Positions 33,141 to 45,484 are shown, counted from the first letter of the stretch. The stretch: DNA of 64,000 nt from Petaurus breviceps papuanus (GCA_028583685.1 JAMXIF010000058.1:14840625-14904624); one strand, 5' to 3'. Notes: generated by a model not told the origin, from the sequence alone. Made by a program: numbers and translations.

Positions 33141-33439
33141 CATGCTGATTCCCACTCAGAGAGTTTGGGGCTGCACAAGTCCCAATCTGTGTGGCTTATT
33201 TTATTTACTTGTTTAATTTTTATAGATTTCTGCATTCTGCCTTCACGTCAATGTCTCCTTCCACCTTCACCCCATCCCTTCTATATTCTGCCCTGAGTGT
33301 GGTAATAAAATCAATATTACCATTGTTTCTGGAAAGGATGTGCTGGTTGTCTGCCCTGTGGATTTATCTACCAGCCCTGAGACTCCTTAGATCAAAACTT
33401 CCTTCCTGGTCATCACTCCCCCAAATTGTTGCCTCCTTC
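33141..33439. other. Unassigned
   Basis: Ordinary sequence with no firm repeat or gene signature. Confidence 0.4.
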
Positions 33440-33600
33440 TGTTAGCATGGAAAAGCCTGTAATAAGGGCTTGCTGTGTGTGAGACATTGTGCAAAGTTCT
33501 GGGGGTATGAATACAAGCAGAAAGACAGTTCCTGTCCTCAAGGAACTTACATTCTAAGAGGGGAAGATAACATATATAGGGAGTAGTAGGTAGAAAGGAG
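33440..33600 (+). repeat. Ancient mammalian repeat, class not assigned
   Basis: 'Gacagttcctgtcctcaagg' and 'aacttacattctaagagggg' are the diagnostic blocks of the recurring old family. Confidence 0.55.
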
Positions 33601-33653
33601 TGCTTTAGTAATGTTGATTTTATTTCTCAGTATACCCCTCTCCCAAAAGTCTC

Positions 33654-33786
33654 CAAAGCATTACATGATCCATTTAAGGGTTTTTTTTTCTTTCACCAAT
33701 GATTCCAAGTGAATTTCCCTTGCCCATCAGTGGTACTGCCTGAATCTGATGGGGTCACTTGCTTTTGCCAGATTTATAATTAAACT
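33654..33786. repeat. Unclassified low-copy repeat, copy B
   Basis: Direct-orientation partner of 30984-31116, about 2.67 kb downstream. It begins 'ccaaagcattacatgatcca' and diverges after 'gatttataattaaac'. Confidence 0.8.
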
Positions 33787-33984
33787 TTTCCCCCTAGTTC
33801 TCTGAACTAGAGTAGGAAAGCAGAGATGAGAAACAGTTATATGGTATGACAGTGGCTTGGATTTAGACCTCACATGGCAAATGCTCACCAATCAGAAACC
33901 CAGAGTCCCAGGGTAGGAATTTAGACTGCTGGGTTGGAGTAGAGACTGGATCTGAGGGTCATGGTGCATGAAAGTGGCTTGGGA

Positions 33985-34080
33985 GTATCACTGAGGACAG
34001 GGACTGTCTTGCTTTTGTATCCTCAGTGTCTGACACAAGTGTTTAATGACTACTTTTTCATTCATTCATTCACTCCATTT
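33985..34080 (+). mobile_element. L2 LINE 3' tail
   Basis: 'Gaggacagggactgtcttgc' followed by 'gtatcctcagtgtctgacac' and a 'ttcattcattcattca' end. Confidence 0.7.
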
Positions 34081-34799
34081 CCTGAGAGAACCTTGAATAA
34101 TAAGTGAGACAACATGCTACATGTGAAAATGGGAAAACCATCAGCAACAATTGAATCATCCTCAGAAACAGATGAATGGAAAAGGGACCCAGAAGACCCT
34201 ATTGTCTGGTATAGTGTCTCTGTCTTGTCTCTTGTACCCTGTCTTCTTTTTTCCTCTTTCCTCCCTCTTTGTCCAGATCTGTTTTAGCACGTCTGTATTA
34301 TTGTCTTAGGAAGGGCACTCTAGGAGGCCAAAAACCACTTTTTTTCCTCTAATTAACTCTACAACTCTCCATGTTTTCTTTAGGACATGACAAATACTAT
34401 TGGACAAGGATATCAAAATTAAGGACTCACAAGTGTGGGAAAGAACAAAGAGACACATTTAAAAAACAGAAAATGGAGCTGAGGTGTCAGATTGGTACTT
34501 TGGAGGCTTTCAGGGAGGACAGCTGCTCTCCCCAGTGAGGCAAGACCCAATTTCGACCTTCACTCAAAAGTGCCTATGGACCTTGTGCTGTCCTGCCTGG
34601 CCCAGAGTGGATGCTGAGGATGTTTCTGAAGATACCACACTGGAAACAGGGACATCCTTGGAAAAGTTTAGCTGGGAGCCCAAAGTATAATCCCTCCCCA
34701 TAGTGTCAGAATCAGAGTCCTGCAGCAATGGTTTGACAAAGTAGATGACAGTAACTAAGAGTGAGGTGTCTTGCACCCAATAATCGGCCGTATCTTATG
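34081..34799. other. Unassigned
   Basis: No repeat recognised. Frames of 68-70 codons on both strands around 34484-34776 overlap each other and have no family match. Confidence 0.4.
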
Positions 34800-34950
34800 G
34801 ATTTATTTCTCTTTTTAAAATATCCTTTAACATTTCTTTGAATTGATTTTTAACATTCATTAAACATTTTTTTGAGTTCCACATTCTCTCCTTCCTGTCA
34901 GCCCCTCCCCCACTCCTTGAGAAGTCAAACACTGTGATCCTATGGATGCC
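34800..34950 (-). mobile_element. L1 3' UTR fragment, antisense
   Basis: 'Aacattcattaaacattttt' then 'gagttccacattctctcctt' is the reverse complement of an older L1 3' UTR. Confidence 0.7.
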
Positions 34951-35269
34951 GTTTCCACAATATCTGTCATGGTCTTTCCCTCCTCTCCTGCCATTACTCT
35001 AGTTCATGTCCTTCCCTGGTGTATGACAACAGCACCTCACTGGGCTCCCACCTCTCAGGATTGCAGGTTCACAGAACTAGAGGCCGAAGGGTTCTTGGTG
35101 GTCACCTAGATCAGGGGTCTTCAAATATTTTAGATCCCATGTTAGTATTAATGAGAACATTTTGAATACATGCTCCCATATACATATTTGCTTACTAATC
35201 ATGCATGTACTAATGTACAGATATTTATGTATGTTCTAAAACACACACACACACAGAAATTTAAGAGGA

Positions 35270-35560
35270 TGAAACAAAGCTGGAATGATATTTGATCCTG
35301 GAGCCAACAGGGAGTCAGTGGAGTTTATTGAGTGGGGAGCAGTGACATGGCCAGACTCACACTTTAGGAAAGTCACTTAGGCATCTGTGTGAAGAAGAGA
35401 TTGGAACAGGGAGAGATTTGAAGCAGTGAGACCAATTAGGAGGCCATTTCAAAAGTCCAGGTGAGAGATGATAAGACAGTGACTTAGAAAGCGATGCAAG
35501 AGAGGCTGTGGAGGCAGAACGGGTGAGATGTGACAGCTGATGTATGAGTGAGAGTGAGGG
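35270..35560 (+). repeat. Ancient mammalian repeat, class not assigned
   Basis: 'Gagccaacagggagtcagtg', 'aggaaagtcacttaggcatc' and 'ccaattaggaggccatttca' represent a more internal part of the recurring old family. Confidence 0.6.
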
Positions 35561-35914
35561 GGCATGGGGTCAGACCTATAGGACAAGAAGGAGGCTTTTG
35601 CCCTTGGCTGCTACAAGGAAGTATGGAAGAAGGGTGGGGTATTTTGTGGGGAGAGAAGATAATATAATGAGAAATGCAATGCTGATTGAAACTCTCCTTT
35701 CTTGCTTATCCTATTCAACTCACTCTGTCCCACCAAAATGAAAAGGTGGGGAGGAGGACCACCACTGGGGAGAAAGGCCTGCACATGAGGTGTGCCTGCC
35801 ACAGGCAGGTGATTTGGGGCCAGGGTGTGAGTACCATTTGGAGGAGGGAGGGTTTTGCCTTTGTAGATGCAGATACAGATATCTGGGGAGGGATTAATTT
35901 GTAGAAATGAAGAC

Positions 35915-36110
35915 AGATATAATGAATAGAACACTAAGCTTGAAGTCAGGAAGACCCGGTTTGAATCCCTTTTCTGACACTCACTAGCTGTGTGACCCCA
36001 GGCAAGTCATTCTGTTGTGCCTCAGTTTCCTCTCCTGTAAAAGGAGGGAGCTGGACTAGATGGCCCCTAAGGTACCTTCTACCTCTAAAAATCCGGGATC
36101 TTATGATTTG
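35915..36110 (+). mobile_element. MIR-type SINE
   Basis: 'Gcttgaagtcaggaagaccc', 'cactagctgtgtgaccccag', 'gcctcagtttcctctcctgt' and 'agatggcccctaaggtacct' give the full MIR order. Confidence 0.88.
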
Positions 36111-36425
36111 TAACTGCCCTGCAGGCTGACACCCATGGGAGAAGTTGGATGTTTGTATATCTGAAAGTCAGCAAGAGGGGAAATATTGGGACATAATGTG
36201 TGAAGGCCTTGGTGTGGTCATGTGGAAGGCAAGGCTTGAGAGTTGAGGACCCTCTGAGTACTTTTCCATGAACCCCTTAGGGTTAAGCCATGGCTCCTTG
36301 GGACATGAACCCCCACTTTGGAGGTCACTCATTTAGTCCAACTCCTTGATTTTATAGATGAGGAAAATGAAGCTTGCAGAAGTGAAGTGATTTTCTCAAG
36401 GTCATTGATAGTATTGATGCCGTTT

Positions 36426-36717
36426 CCACTTGTTTAAATGTTTGACCCCTCCCTCAAGGCTTGGCTTCTGTGCAGTTCCTTCCAGGATGCTTTTCTGGAT
36501 GTGATCTAATTGGTCTCTTCCTTCTCTAAATCATCTAAGATTTTGTGGAAACGTTTCCTTTCCTTTCCTTTCCTCATACATTCCTTCTGTGCATCTTTAG
36601 TTGGGTCTGTGTCATATGCTACCGTTAGCTTCTAACCTTCTTGAGGGAATGGTTGATGTCTTTTATCATCTTTGTTCCCCAGTGCTTTGCACATAGTAGG
36701 CACTTAATCATATTTCA
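36426..36717 (+). mobile_element. L2 LINE 3' end
   Basis: 'Ttccttccaggatgcttttc', 'ttcttgagggaatggttgat' and 'gcacatagtaggcacttaat' are L2 3' features. A CCTTT run lies at 36557-36573. Confidence 0.8.
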
Positions 36718-38219
36718 AAGTAAAGGTAAGGGGCTGGAGCAGAATCTATTATGCTTCAGCTGAAGTTAAAAAAAAAGGGCAGCAATGATTATAGACAGAG
36801 CAAAAGCAAAAATAGATGTAATTAAGAGACAAGGAAGGAAACTACATCTTGCTAAAAGGTATCATAGACAAGAAAGTAATATCAATACTAAATATATGAG
36901 CACCAAATGCTTTGGCACCCAAATTCTTAAAGAAATTAAATGAGTTACAGGAGGAAAGACACAGTAAAACTATACTGTGGAGAAATTAAACTTTTCCCTC
37001 TCAGAAATAGATGAATCTGACAAACAAAACAAAACAAAAAACAAGAAAGAAGTTGTGGGTGAATAGAATTTTAGAAAAGTTAGATATTTAGAAAAAATTT
37101 GAAATATTTAGAAAAGTTAGATAAAAAAGAGAGACTTTTGGAGAAAACTGAATGTGGATAGAATGAAATATATCTTTTTTCTCAGCAGTACATGGTACCC
37201 CCCATAAAAATTGCCTATGTATTAGGGCATAAAAATCTCACAATCAAATGCAGAAAGGCAGAAATATGAAATTCTTCTTTTTCAGATCATAATGCAATAA
37301 AATGACATTTAGTAAAGGGCAGTGGAAAGATATATTAAAAATTAATTGGAAACTAAAACTTTTTAAATTTATTAATTAAATTTTATGTTTATTTTTAGTT
37401 TACACTATTCATTTCCACAAGATTTTGAGTTTAAAATTTTCTCCCGATCTTTCCCCTACCCACCACTCCAAAACAGCGATCCCACTGAATATCCCCTCCC
37501 CCAATCTGCGCTCTCCTATATCCTATATCCTTCCCCATCCCCCTCCGAATTTCCAGTAAGGCAAGATGGATCTCTATGCCCCAGTGCCTGTATATCTTAT
37601 TTCCCAGTTGCAGGTAAAAATGATAATAATAATTATTATTATACATATATATTTTAAACATTTGATTTTAAAACTTTGAATTCCAGATTCTTTCCCTTCC
37701 TCCCTTGTCACCCACCTTTACTGGGAAGATAAGCAATTCAATATAGGTTGTACATGTGTAGCTATGCAAAACATTCCATAGTGGATATATTGTGAAAGAC
37801 TGACTATATTTTCCTCCATCCTATCCCACCCACTTATTTTATGCTCTACTCTGACCCTGTCCCTTTTCAAAAGTGGCTGCTTCCAATTTCCCTCCCCCCC
37901 CCAGCTTGCCCTCCCCTCAATCATCCCCCCTCTCATCCCCTTCCCCCCTACTCTCCTGTAGGGTGAGATACCCTATTTAGTGTGTATGTTATTCCCTCCC
38001 TGAGCCAAAGTCAATGAGAATAAGGTTGACCCATTCCCTTTTGCCTTCCTGTTCTTCCCCTCCATTGTAACAGTTTTCCCTTGCCTCTTCTATATGAGAC
38101 AATTTACCCCATTCTGTCTCTCCCCATCTCCTCTCATTATATACCTCTCTCACCTCTCAATTACACCTTTTAATTATCATTCCTTCCTATTCAATTGGTC
38201 CTGTGCCCTTTGTCTATGT

Positions 38220-38372
38220 ATACCTGTATACATACATATATATATATATATATATACATATATGTATATATATGCACTCACATATTAATTCATATGCCCA
38301 TATACCCTCCTATATACACATATATATGTATATACACACATATATATGTATATATATATACACACATTTATA
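38220..38372. repeat. TA/CA low-complexity run inside the HAL1-like element
   Basis: Alternating 'tatatatata', 'cacata' and 'tatgta' units on the + strand. Short frames here are simple-sequence translations. Confidence 0.9.
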
Positions 38373-38496
38373 TTCCCTTCAACTATTGTCATACTGAGAA
38401 AAGTTTCTTAAGTTATAATTATCATTTTTCCATGTAGAAATGTAAATAGTTCAAGTTTGATAAGTTCCTTATGATTTCTTTTCCCTGTTTACCGTC

Positions 38497-39566
38497 TCAT
38501 GCTTCTCTTGCTTCTTGTATCTGAATGTCAGATTTTCTATTCAACTCTGGTTTTGTCATCAAGAATGCTTGAAAGTCCTCTATTCCATTGAATGACCATA
38601 TTTTCCCCTGAAACATGATACTCAGTTTTGCTGGGTAGGTGATTCTTGGTTTTAATCCCCGCTCCTTTGACCTCTGGAATATCATATTCCAAGCCCTTCG
38701 ATTCCTCAAAGTAGAGGCTGCCAGATCCTGTGTTATCCTGATTGTGTTTCCACAATATTCAAATTGTTTGTTCCTGGTTGCTTGTAATATTTTCTCCTTG
38801 ATCTGGGAATTCCAGAACCTGGGTATAATATTCCTAGGAGTTTCCTTTTTGGGATCTTTTTCAGGAGGTGATCAGTGTATTCTTTGAACCTCTATTTTGC
38901 CCTCTGGTTCTAAAACATCAGGGCAATTTTCCTTGAGAATTTCTTGAAGGATGATTTCTAGGTTCTTTTTTTGATTATGTTTTTCATGTAGTCCAATAAT
39001 TTTTAAATGATCTCCCCTGGATCTATTTTCCAGGTCAGTGGTTTTTCCAATGAGATATTTCATGTTACCTTCTATTTTTTCATTCTTTTGGATCTGTTTA
39101 ATAGTATCTTGATTTCTCATAAAGTCACTAGCTTCTATTTGCTCCATTCTAATTCTGAAGGAATGATTCTCTTCAGTGAGCTTTTGAGATTCTTTTTCTA
39201 TCAGACAAATTCAGTTTTTTTAAGGCATTCTTCTCCTCATTGGCTTTTTGAGCTTCTTTTGCCATTTGAGTTCTATTTTTTAAGGTGTTATTTTCTTCAG
39301 TCATGTTGTTGAATCTCTTTTCATGATTTTCTTGCATCACTCTCATTTCTCTCCCCAATTTTTCCTGCACTTCTCTTACTTGGTTTTCAAAATCCTTCTT
39401 AAGCTCCTCTATGGCCTGCAACCAATTCATATTTTTTGGAAGCTTTTGATGCAGGAGTTCTGATTTCGTTGTCTTCCTCCTGTTCCATGCTTTGATCCTT
39501 TTTGTCCCCCCAAAAGTAATCCAAAGTCAGATTGCTGAGCTTGCTTTGCTTCCTTTGCTTGCTCAT
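38497..39566 (-). pseudogene. L1-type ORF1 of the HAL1-like element
   Basis: L1 ORF1p is an RNA-binding trimeric chaperone. The likely start ATG is at 39566 (MSKQRKQSK). Three pieces cover the family architecture in order: a coiled-coil segment at 39430-39173 ('ELKKDFENQVREVQEKLG'), an RRM-like segment at 39147-38872 ('LENRSRGDHLKIIGL', 'EIILQEILKENCPD'), and a C-terminal segment at 38709-38497 ('RRAWNMIFQRS', 'RITYPAKLSIMF'). At least two frame changes separate them, so it is not functional. The length of about 1.07 kb is normal for L1 ORF1. Confidence 0.88.
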
Positions 39567-41505
39567 ATTGCCACTCAATTACCTGACTTTTGAGCTTTTT
39601 GCCACAGTAGAACTCTGATTCCAGTCAGGAGAGCTTTGTCCCAGTTGCTGGGGTTTTCTCAGCTGCTGGAGTTGAGTTGGCTGCCCTCTCTGGAGCCTTC
39701 ACATGCTCTGGCACACTGGTCACACCCCCCAGGACCTATACCCTAGACAGCGATCTAGATCCAAACAGGTTAAAGCAAGAGTGCTCACCCCTCAGACTGA
39801 TCACTTGGTGCCCTACAATCTGCAGGCCAGGAGCTCTGAAGCAGTCACACGGTAGCTGCCCACCACACCTGATTCTCCCTCCAGGAGGCAGAAGCCGGAT
39901 CACACACCTGGACCCCCTGTTTGCACAGAATCCACACTGACCTTTATCTTTGGCATTTATGGGTTGATAATTCTGGCAACTGCCACAGCTGCTGGTGATC
40001 CACTCTCCCGACATCCCTCCAGCTGGGGCTGGTCATGGCTGCCCTGAGGCTAAAACCTTGGCCTCACAAGGGGCTGGGCTCAGCTCCCAGAACACTGTGA
40101 TGGCTCCTCCCTGCTGGCCTGCTGGGCTGTTTTCAGTGGGAGGTTAGTTTCTCTCTGTCACTTTGTGGGTTCTATAGCTAAAAAGTTTGTTTGGAGTCAT
40201 TTTTTACATGTATTGGAGGAGATGGAAGTGGGAGCTGTGTGGAAGTCCTGTTTCTACTCCACCATCTTGGCTCCACCCCCAGAAAGTAAATAATCTAATC
40301 CTAAAAAATAAGTGGGTGAGATAGCAAATTCTAGAAACAATTAATAATTTCATTAAAGAGAATGGCAACAATGAGACAATACACCCAAACTGAAGGGATA
40401 AAGCCAAAGCAATACTTTGGGGAAAATTTGTGTCTCTAAATTCCTACATCAATACAATAGAGAAAGAACAGATCAATGAATTGGACATGAAACTGAAAAA
40501 AAAAAGCACTAGAAAAAGAGCAAATCAAAAATCCCCACTTAAATAATGAAATGAAAATTCTGAAAATCAAAGGAAAGATTAATAAAATTGAAACTAAGAA
40601 AACTATTGAACTAATAAAACTAGGATCTGGTTTTACTAAAATAAATTAATAAAATTAACTATTGGTGAAATTGATTTAAAAGAAGAAAACTAAATTACCA
40701 GTATCAAAAATGAAAGAGGTGAATTTACAACCAATGAAGGGAAAATTAAAGTATTGTTAGGAGCTATTTTGCCCAATTATACACCAATAGACCTGACAAT
40801 CTAAGTGAAATGGATGACTATTTACAACCATATAAACTACCCAGATTAATAGAAGAGGAAATAGAATACTTAAATAACCCCAGCTTAGAAAAAGAAATTT
40901 AACCAATCAATGAACTCCCTAAGAAAAAATTCCTAGGGCCAGATTGATTCACAAATGAATTTTACCAAACAGTTAAAAAACAATTCATCCCAATACCATA
41001 TAAATTATTAGGAAAAGTAGGTGAATGAGTCTTACCAAATTCCTTTTATAACACAAATGTAGTACTGATTCCTAAACCAGGAATAGTGAAAACAGGCAAA
41101 GAATCTTTAGTTTCCCTAAAGAATATTGATGCAAAAACTTTAAATAAGATATTAGCAAGAAAATTACCAAACAACAAAACAAAACCAAGAAGGAAATTAC
41201 AGCAATATATTACAAGGATCATACACTGTGACCAGGTGGTATTTATACCATAAATGCAGGGCTATCAGCATTATTGACTATATCAATAACAAACCAACAT
41301 AAATCATATGATTATCTCTACATTCCTAGTAAAGAACACTCATTCCTAGTAAAAACACTAAAGAACATAGGAAGAAATGGAGTTTTTCTTAAAATAAATA
41401 GTATCCATCCAAAACCATGAGCAAGCATTATCTGTAACAAGGATAAGCTAGAAACCTTCCCATGAAGATTAGAGGTGAAGTAAGAATGCCAGGTTATCAC
41501 CACTA

Positions 41506-41707
41506 ATTTTTTTTAGTTTTCTTTTTTTCTTTCTTTTTCTTTGTTTTTTTTTTTTTTGCTTTTTGGAGGGGCAATTGAGGTTAAGTGACTTGCCCAAGGT
41601 CACATGGCTAAATTTTTTTTGTGTTAAGTGTCTGAGGCCACATTTGAACTCAGGTCCTCCTGCCTCTAGGGCCAGTGCTCTATTCACTGTGCCACCTAGC
41701 TGCCCTT
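41506..41707 (-). mobile_element. tRNA-derived SINE (WSINE1-like) in L1, antisense
   Basis: 'Aagtgacttgcccaaggtca' and 'attcactgtgccacctagct' mark the body and head. A long T-rich (A-tail) region with C interruptions precedes them. The 14 bp TSD GGTTATCACCACTA is perfect (41492-41505 and 41708-41721). Confidence 0.94.
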
Positions 41708-43388
41708 GGTTATCACCACTATTATTCAATATATACTAGAAATGCTAGCTATAGCAGTAAGAGAAGAAATCGAAGGAATTAGAATAGACAATGAAGAAAC
41801 AAAACTATCATTCTTTAGTGGTGTATTTAGAAAATACTAAACAATCAACAGAAAAGCTGATTGAAATAATTAGCAAGTTTAGGAATTGCAAGATATAAAA
41901 TAAGCCCACATAAATCATCAGCATTTCCTTATATGACCAACAAAGCCCAGCAGCAAGAGTTAGAAAAAGACATTTCATTTAACATAACTTAGACAATATG
42001 AAGTATTTGGGAGTCTACCTGCCAAGACAACCCCAGGAACAATATGAACACAATTACAAAATGATTTTCACACAAATAAAGTCAGAGCTAAAGTGGAAAA
42101 ATATCAGTTGCTCACAGGTAGGCCAACCCCATATAATAAAAATGAGAATTCTACCTAAATTAATTTGCTTATTCAGTGTCATGCCAATCAATCAAAAATT
42201 CTTTTATAGTACTAGAAAAAATAATAAATTTCATCTGGAAAAATAAAAGGTCAATAATATAAAGGGAATCAAGGAGGAAAATTTGAAAGAAGATGACTTA
42301 TCCATACCAGAGCTCAAACTATAATAAAATGATAATCATCAAAATAATTTGGTACTGGTTAAAAAAATAGAGTGGTGGATTATTGGAACAGATTAAGTAC
42401 ACAATATGTGACCATAGTAATCTAGTGTTTGAGAAGCCCCGAACCCCTAGCTTTTGGGACAAGAACTCACTATTTGACAGAAACTGCTGGAAATACTAGA
42501 AAATATATGGCAGAAACTAGCTATAGACCAACATCTTATGGCATATTCAAAGATAAAGGTCAAAATGGGTACATGATTTAGGCATCAAAGGGTGATACCA
42601 TAAACAAATTAGGAAAGCAAGGCCTATTTTACCTGTCTGATCTATGGAAAAGGGAAGAATTTATGACCAAATGAGCTAGAGAGTATTATGAGATATAAAA
42701 TGAATAATTTTGATTACATTAAATTTAAAAGGGTTTGTATAAACAATACCAAGAATAGAAGGAAAGAAGAAAACTGGGAAACATTTTTTATAGCAAGTCT
42801 CTTATAAAGTCCTAATTTCTCAAAATACAGAGAGAACTGAATCAAATTTATAAGAACACATAATTGCCCAATTGATGAATGGTCAAAGGACATGAACAGT
42901 TTTCAGATGAAAAGAATCAAAATTATGTATATTTATATAAAAAAATGCTCAAAATCACAATTGATTAGAAAAATATAAATTAAAATAACTCCAAGATACC
43001 ACCTCGCACCTATTGGGTTGTCCAATATGACACAAAAGGAAAATGATAAATATTGGAGGGGATGTGAGAAAATTGGACTACTAATGCATTTTTGGTGGAG
43101 TTGTGCACTGATCCAACCGCTCTGGAGAGCAATTTGGAACTATTGCCAAAAGGCAATGCAACTGTGCATACATACCCTTTGATCCAGCAATACCAATACT
43201 AGGTCTGTATTCCAAAGAGATCAGAAAAAATAAGGAAAAGGACCCATTTGTATAAAAATAATTATAGCAGCTCTTTTTGTGGTGCTAAAGAATTGGAAAG
43301 TGAAGGAGTGGTCATCTACTGGGGAATGGTCGAACAAATTGTGGTATACAGTTTTTAAGGAATACTATTATGCTATAAGAAATGATGA

Positions 43389-43558
43389 ACCAGGGCAGCT
43401 AGGTGACACAGTGAATAGAACATTGGCCCTGGAGTCAGGAGGACCTGAATTCAAATCTGGCCTCAGACGCTTGACACTTAACTACCTGTGTGACCTTGGA
43501 CAAGTCACTAAACTGCATTTGCCTTGCCTTCCCCTCTCCAAAAAAAAAAAAAGAAGAG
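43389..43558 (+). mobile_element. tRNA-derived SINE (WSINE1-like) in L1
   Basis: Head 'gggcagctaggtgacacagt', B-box-like 'gaattcaaatct' and an A-tail. The 10 bp TSD GAAATGATGA is perfect (43379-43388 and 43559-43568). Confidence 0.93.
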
Positions 43559-44059
43559 GAAATGATGAGCAGGAGGATTTCAGAAAAACTTAGAAAGACT
43601 TACATGAACTGATGCAAAATGAAGTGAGCAGAACCAGGAGAACATTGTACACAGTAACAGCAATATTGCACTATGATCAACTGTGAATAACTTGGCTCTT
43701 CTCAGCAATACAATGATCCAAGACAATTCTAAGTGACTCATGATGAAAATGCTATCCACATCCAGAAAAAGAACTGATAGAGTCTGAATGCAGATTAAAG
43801 CATATTATTTTTTCACTTTCTGTACTTCTTTCATGTATTTTTTTCCTTTTGGCCTCCTTTTTCTTTCACAACATGATTAATATGAAAATGTTTTACATGA
43901 TTAAACATATATAACCTATATCAAGTTGCTTACTGTCTTGGGGAGAGGGTATATGACGGAGGGAAGGAGAAAATTTGGAACTCAAAATTGAAAAAAAAAT
44001 GAATGTTAAAAATTTTCTTTATATGGAATTGGGAAAAATAAAGTACTATAAAAATCAAT

Positions 44060-44420
44060 CATATGTTCATAGATCAAGAGCTGGAAGGAATCCTATAGAC
44101 CACTGAAGTTCAATCCCCCCCTTTTACATAAATATGTAAAACATTTTTTATCTTTGCTATAATTGGTTTCCTTTATGATTCTACATTTTATTTCATCCAT
44201 TTAAAAAGATTATTTTTGGAAGAATGTAAAAGTTTTTATCAGACTGCTAAAGGAATCTATGACCCATAAAAAAGGTCAAATTCCTGTTTTAACTCAACCC
44301 CTTCATTTTACAAATGAGGAAACTGAGGCCCAGTGAGATGACTTGCCCAAAGTCACACAGGTAGTAAGTGGAAAAGATGATATTCAAATCCAGGCTGACT
44401 GCCTTCAAAGCTATGTTCTT
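44060..44420 (-). mobile_element. MIR-type SINE, antisense, with embedded hAT-like fragment
   Basis: MIR blocks 'agagctggaaggaatcctat' and 'tttacaaatgaggaaactga' with 'aaagtcacacaggtagtaag' flank an insertion at about 44115-44283. The insertion's 'ttggtttcctttatgattct' also occurs in the element at 47.36 kb. Confidence 0.7.
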
Positions 44421-45299
44421 TTACTTCTATCATTATTTCTCCCCAATATTTGTTGAATGAAATTAACTTAGAATCCTGCTGAGTCACTCAAATAGCCCAC
44501 TGTTTTACGGGAAAAACAGAAAGTTACCTTTTTTTGTTAGACTACAAACATACACACACGCACACAGAGTAGTATGGGAATATACCTTGATGCCTATTTG
44601 TATTAATAGTGGCAAGTCTCTACAGACTGACTTATTCCTTGTGCCCATCCCTAACCATATACAGTAAGTCATAGGTCACTGGAGAATTTCCAGTTATCTG
44701 TGTGTGAATGGTTGTCTCCAGGCCCCTCCCTAAGGCTTATGCTCCTCCTGGGAGTGGGGGATATTGGGGTCATTTCTTCTCTGGATCCCCATATAAGTCA
44801 GAGGGTTGATGTCTGCACTTGGCAATTTTCAGTGATACCGAGCAAAACAGCCTAATTGTGGTTTCCATAGTTACCAGCCATCACCATGGATGACTGGAAG
44901 AGCAGGTCTTAAAGGGAAAACCCAGAGGTTCTGAGAAGTTAAAGAGGCAGGGAGGTTGGTGCAATATTACCTTAAAGCTGAACCTTGCTGGGAGAGAGGC
45001 CGGTCCCTACCATATAGCTATGATCAGTCTATTTACATTGTTTAGAGTCTCAAAGTTAACTTGGAATCCAAGAAAGTAAAATACTCTTTTCAAAAGGAAT
45101 CTTCTTCTGCTAGACCATGTGTTTCAACTCTGTATTGTAAAAATGGGGTTACCTTAGACCCATCCAGTAAGCAGAGGCCTTTTAGGCATCATGAGGACAA
45201 TTTGATTTCAAAGGTGTCACTATCTTAACATTTCTTGGAGGAAAATTGAGGGTCCTCCATTAGAAAGATTTCTAGCCATGACAGTCAAATAAGGATTGG
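44421..45299. other. Unassigned
   Basis: Non-repetitive look. An RFX X-box-like inverted motif GTTTCCATAGTTACC lies at 44861-44875, near 'ccatcaccatggatgactgg'. No gene recognised. Confidence 0.4.
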
Positions 45300-45482
45300 A
45301 CACATTTTAGGTCTGTGACCCTGGAAAAGTCACAATCTCTGATTGCCTGTTTCTTCCTCTATAAAGTGGGGGTGATAATAATGGCACCTATATCCCAGGG
45401 TTGTTGAGGGGATCAGATGAGATCATAATTGTACAGCACTCAGAATATAGTGTCTGGCATATAGTAAGCATCATATAAATGT
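45300..45482 (+). mobile_element. MIR/CORE-SINE
   Basis: 'Gtgaccctggaaaagtcaca', 'gggttgttgaggggatcaga' and 'agtaagcatcatataaatgt' give CORE and tail. Confidence 0.7.
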
Positions 45483-45484
45483 CA

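Larger units (their letters stand above)
35112..36330. mobile_element. Possible hAT-type DNA transposon carrying older-looking repeats
   Basis: The left end CAGGGGTCTTCAAAT resembles the inverted right end (GAGTGACCTCCAAAG). Decayed 8 bp flanks (acctagat and atttagtc) fit a hAT TSD only loosely. Inside lie a CA microsatellite (35230-35247), an ancient repeat and a MIR. No transposase frame was seen. Confidence 0.35.
35075..36425 (-). mobile_element. MIR-type SINE, antisense, split by a longer insertion
   Basis: 'Actagaggccgaagggttct' ends at 35111 and the MIR seems to resume at 36331 with 'tagtccaactccttgatttt' and 'tagatgaggaaaatgaagct'. The 1.2 kb between is described separately. Confidence 0.5.
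37358..40281 (-). mobile_element. HAL1-like (half-L1) element inserted in L1
   Basis: Read on the minus strand it starts with the L1-type 5' end GGGGGTGGAGCCAAGATGGT, has about 0.7 kb of 5' UTR, then ORF1, then about 1.1 kb ending in an A-rich tail, with no ORF2. TSD-like flanks GAAACTAAA (37349-37357) and GAAAGTAAA (40282-40290) differ at one base. The 3' part contains two L1-tail-like blocks and a TA/CA microsatellite. HAL1 elements are known L1 derivatives that lost ORF2. An internally deleted L1 is the alternative. Confidence 0.82.
36718..44053 (+). mobile_element. L1 LINE, 5'-truncated, carrying three nested insertions
   Basis: L1 segments lie at 36718-37357, 40282-41505, 41722-43388 and 43569-44053. 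The copy begins just upstream of 'agcagaatctattatgcttc', the same ORF2 region found antisense near 7950. It passes through RT and C-terminal ORF2 and ends with the 3' UTR 'gcttactgtcttggggagag' and tail 'ggaattgggaaaaataaag'. ORF2 is broken throughout. Removing the HAL1-like element and two SINEs restores a collinear copy. Confidence 0.92.
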
